From: Cryptomeria japonica
Lineage: Eukaryota; Streptophyta; Pinopsida; Cupressales; Cupressaceae
Reading direction: 5' to 3'
Assembly: GCF_030272615.1 (NCBI RefSeq)
Contig: NC_081408.1
Location: forward strand, 616,028,476-616,092,475
Length of the DNA stretch: 64,000 nt
Position 1 is the first letter of the stretch; each line of letters starts with the position of its first letter. Positions 60,420-64,000 of the stretch are shown piece by piece. The notes beneath the pieces are model-generated. The model saw only the letters and a list, made by a program, of their open reading frames with translations. It did not search any database and was not told the DNA's origin. The position numbers were made by a program, and so were the translations under genes.

Positions 60420-63400
60420 TGAGACTCTTTGATCAAATTGACTTTTACTTTTCAATCTTTTACCTATACAAAGTGATGATGAGTGTCCCCAACTTCTCAA
60501 CAATCTTCTCACTAGATAAATTTTTGTCTAATTCCACTGCCCTAAAAGTGCAAAAAATATACACTCGTTTTTCCCAAGCTTCTTTTGGCCTTTTTCAATG
60601 TCTAGTTTCACAACAGAGTTTTTGAGAGTTAGTTATTAAGTGAGCAATAAGAAGTTTAGCTCTCCACGAAATATTAGCTCCTATGTACACTTTTTTATGG
60701 TGATCACAAGTGGGATTAAACTCTTCGATATAATAACTTATCTCTCCCTATCACTTTACCTAATGTACACTTGTGGAGTTTATCCTAACAAAAGCCTTTG
60801 TCTCTTTACTATTTGTGGGGCACGCATTCAAGTAGATATTCTACTTACTCGTCCATTTGTTGTTTTTTTGCATCCAAGTCTATTTACTCGTCTATTTGTT
60901 GGGTTTTTTACATCCAAGTCTTCTTTCTTTTGTACAATATGTCATTGAAAACAACCTTAGGCCATCTGATGACCTTTTTTCCATTTTGTCAATTCTTTTT
61001 AAATATCTCATGAGACGCGCCATAGTAATTGCTTCAATAGGATCAATTCTTGTTTTATTTAACATGATATCATAAGGAGTCAAACTTTTGATTTTGAACT
61101 TGCTTGTGATCAAGCGTTTTTTTTTATTTTCTCAGTTTGCTTCCACTTTGAATCTAAGGTAGTGTTGGCCCATAATTCACACCTATAAAGTACAACTAGA
61201 AGCACTAAAAGTCCAAAAAAAGTTTGGATAGTTTTTCAATCCCATAATTATGCATCTCTTCATCTATTTTGAAGAGCATAAAATGTTTTCCAACCTCCTA
61301 AATTTTCCTTCTTTCTGCAACCTTCACAACTTATATCGTTGTCAAAATTAATCCCAATATATTTATAATTTGTAACTTCTTCAACAATATTGCCTTCAAA
61401 GTAGAACTTATGTTGGTTTTGTTTTCTTCTATTAGAGAAAACCATGGCTTTCATCTTGTTGATATTGACTTACATCCTCACCATTCTAAAAAAATGCTCA
61501 AGGAAATATAAGTGTTCTTGCAATCCAAGAATCAATTTAGCAATTAGAATGAGGTCATCTGTATAAAGAAGTGTTGGGATTAAGGTGCCATCTACCTTGT
61601 AAATCCTATGTCATGGTTCCAACATCCTTAGAAAGTGTCCTAGGGCACTTAGGATGTATTGGGGAAATAATTTATAATATTTAATTCTCACCATTATTTG
61701 TAATATATTCATAAGGGGCAATGGGTTTCACTAGTAGTGGTAAAAGTGGGTTGTAAAAATAATTATTTAATATAGTATTCCCCACTTATGGATGTCTAGA
61801 ATAAGATATTTAATGGTTTAAGGAAGTGGAAAAAGAGTGACCAATGGGCTTCTCCTAGTGGGAGCACGGAAGAGGCAATAAGTGTCACTTGGTATCTAGT
61901 CATTTATAATATTTAATGTAATATTTATCTTGCAAGTATGGGAGCCTAAGTTGGAGGGAAAGTATTGGAAGCTAATTAGGTGTATGTTTTAGTTTCTTAG
62001 AGGCATTCCAAGGGTTGTGGTCATGAGAAATGAAGAGGATCCATAGGGAACCTATATTGGTGGTTTAGAAGCTCTTGTCATTCTATAAATTCAACCTTTG
62101 GGTGTGGATTTTATATGTAGCAGTTGAATGTAGATTTTTTCTGCAAGAACAAAGGACAAATGGGAGGCATAAGGAGGTTGTTGACATGTACATAGGTGTT
62201 GTTATGGTGGAGGCAAAGAGGAGAATGGAAATGATTGTAAATTGTAAGCACTTTTATTATTGATAATGCAAGCTTGTCCTATCTTCTTGGTGGAGTTTTT
62301 TCCTGCAAGGGTTTCACCACGTAAATCCTATGTTATGTGTTGATCTTATGTTACTGATTTATGCCTTATTATTGCTATCTTATGCTAATGTTAATTATTA
62401 TTATTTATTTTTTATAAGATCACATAATATAGGTTGATTAAGCACGATTAACAAGTTGTTTATTACATCATAAAGAAGAAGGATCTAATCTTGGTTTTCC
62501 ACAATTAAGGCAACTTAATTTTTAGATTTGCATATGAGTTTCAAATTTTTATGTTGCAGCTATCCAAGTCTTGAATCTCATCCTTTGATTAGTTTGTTGG
62601 ATATAGATTGTTTTTCACAATCTTTGGTATGGAACCTATTTATTTCCCAACAAGAAGAAGCCCTATCAAAAACTCGCCCAAGTGGACACCATCACTACCT
62701 TGCAAAATTAACCACTCTTCAAGTTTGTTAATATATAAGCTAAAAAGAGTAGGGGTATGGGGTACCCTTGTTTGACCCCAATATTACTTCTAATTTTTTT
62801 TGAAATGCTAGTCCAAGTTCTAATTTTGACTTTAACCTTTTCATAAAGCTTATGGATGGCCGCTCTAAGATGAATAGAAATTCTACGTTCTTCCATTTTG
62901 TCCCAAAGCTTATCCCTAAAGATTGTGTTGAAAACCTTTTTGAAATCAACAAAGAAGCGAAAAGCTTCTTCCTTTTTCTCATAAAATCATTCAATGATGT
63001 GCCTCCAAGTAATACCATGATCAATCGTGGAATGCTTAGGCATGAAATCAACTCGCACTTTTGCACGTTTATATTTTTCTTTTGTTCACTTGCTAATAAT
63101 ATTTTATATTATACTACCAGATAATTATACAATAGAGGATTTATCATTATGGTCTTGTAATTGGAAGGATTGTTGACACCATCACTCTTGAAAGATGTAT
63201 CACTAGGCTAGTTGTCTAATATATAGTTAACCCTATTGAATCACGTTGAATATTTTCATAACATGTGGTTCAAGAATTTTCATACTCTATTTTAGATACT
63301 TTTCTTGAAGCTCAACCAAGTCATTTTCTTTTCCAACACCCAATTTCTTAATACCCATATCGATCTCTTGCGCAATGAAAATTTTTGTTGTAGTGTTGAC

Positions 63401-64000
63401 CAAGGAGGTCTACCTCAAAATCCTACTTAGAAAGTTGTCTTTCATAATCAAACCATTGAGTATTTGTAATATTATTTTCAATTTTTTTTTCTCAATTGAA
63501 GCTCCTTCCAAAATAACTTGGGGTTATTTTTTCCAAGGAAGGTTAGCTCTTCCTACCTTGTGATCATGAAATCATCTTTTTTCTTTCTTAAAACCTACTT
63601 GTACAATTTGTTTTTTCTTGGTTGGCTATTTGAAATTTCTTGCAATTTTATATTCCTCATCAAAAAAAGCATTAACCGGAAAGCAATTTGTTTTTTATTT
63701 CTTATTCTTTTCTCTTTTGCACTTTGTAAGTGTGCCTTGAATTAATTTGTTAGCTCATGACTATGAAGGTCATGGAACAATTTTTCATTCTTTTTAAAAA
63801 GACTCTCTAGCATTGCCTTGAAGGTACTACAATTTTTAGTCAAAAAAATTTTACCCTTTGAAGGTGATTGTTGAAGACACGGTGTTTTCACCCCATGTTG
63901 CTTCTTTTTTAACCAAGAAAAACTTAAGTAAATTGGTCTATGATTTGATTTTAAATCCTAAAGCTGCTCACCAATCAAAACTTCCTCCATTTTCTCACTC
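60420..64000 (-). pseudogene. Decayed LINE reverse transcriptase (minus strand), runs off the window
   Basis: Broken minus-strand frames follow a plant LINE polyprotein. Near 63300-64000 come linker pieces upstream of the polymerase (SNHRPIYLSWFKKK, KKLGVGKENDLVELQ). Near 62700-63100 come FMPKHSTIDHGITW, FFVDFKK, 'LRAAIHKLYEKVKVKIRT' and 'SNIGVKQGYP'. A YTDD box and LILIAK lie at about 61540-61570, and 'VTNYKYIGINF', GCRKKENLGGWK and YALQNR at about 61260-61380. The C-terminal part fades below 61100. Many stops and shifts. A solo LTR (61572-62650) splits it just before the YTDD box. The 3' end and poly(A) are not clear. Confidence 0.75.
61572..62650 (+). mobile_element. Solo Copia-type LTR, 1079 bp, inside the LINE
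   Basis: Starts TGTTGGGATTAAGG and ends TTATTTCCCAACA (inverted TGTTGGGA/TTCCCAACA ends), with exact 5-bp direct repeats AGAAG at 61567-61571 and 62651-62655. A U5-like 'ggtttcaccacgtaaatc' lies near 62308. Joining the flanks and removing one target copy restores the LINE reading across the YTDD box, which confirms both borders. Confidence 0.9.

Noticed and set aside
61598-62334. Direct repeat 'gtaaatcctatgt' as a 13-bp target duplication
   Set aside because: Both copies lie inside the solo LTR defined by AGAAG; that model restores the LINE frame, so the 13-bp match is internal.

Overview
This window is nuclear DNA from a seed plant. Introns of up to 23.5 kb and a dense nest of old Copia, Gypsy, LINE and hAT-type elements suggest a large-genome gymnosperm such as a conifer; that is an inference from gene architecture, not a species call. 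I recognise one host gene. It lies on the minus strand and fills most of the window, from about 59.6 kb down to 4.1 kb.

The gene encodes a PHD-finger protein of the plant AIPP2/PAIPP2 type. I could assemble ten coding exons with GT/AG borders and matching phases: 59559-59491, 49855-49778, 41022-39175, 38443-38358, 33158-31972, 31780-30568, 30422-30192, 29896-29772, 29528-29035 and 5490-4099. Together they give 6723 nt and 2240 residues. In order the protein has an N-terminal charged motif, a 'GNCHMQGP' motif, a long unstructured linker, a PHD finger split across exons 4 and 5, a serine-rich region, a CCHC zinc knuckle, a SPOC-like domain spread over exons 6-9, a mixed-charge Arg/Glu tract, and two LxLxL motifs near the C terminus. 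In Arabidopsis such proteins work with BAH-domain and CPL2 partners in chromatin-based repression.

Region by region: 1-4098 is the 3' flank and probable 3' UTR. 4099-5490 is the last exon, and 5491-29034 is intron 9. That intron holds a 412-bp tandem duplication, Copia pieces (3' LTR and gag at 7.9-11.2 kb, 5' LTR with primer-binding site at 21.5-22.1 kb), a Gypsy chromodomain remnant, a broken BED/DUF659 hAT transposase, at least five non-autonomous hAT-like elements (four with clear 8-bp target duplications, some nested), and a 5'-truncated LINE flanked by an 81-bp direct repeat. 29035-33158 is a compact exon cluster. 33159-38357 is intron 4, with a SINE-like piece. 38358-41022 carries exons 4 and 3. 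41023-49777 is intron 2, with a Copia 3' LTR and a solo LTR with target duplication GCAAT. 49778-49855 is exon 2, and 49856-59490 is intron 1. 59491-59559 is exon 1. From about 60.4 kb to the end is a second, decayed LINE on the minus strand, split by a 1079-bp solo LTR with target duplication AGAAG.

I see no second host gene, no tRNA or rRNA gene and no CRISPR array. The interest of the window lies in the unusually large PHD gene and in the well-preserved record of nested insertions inside its introns.
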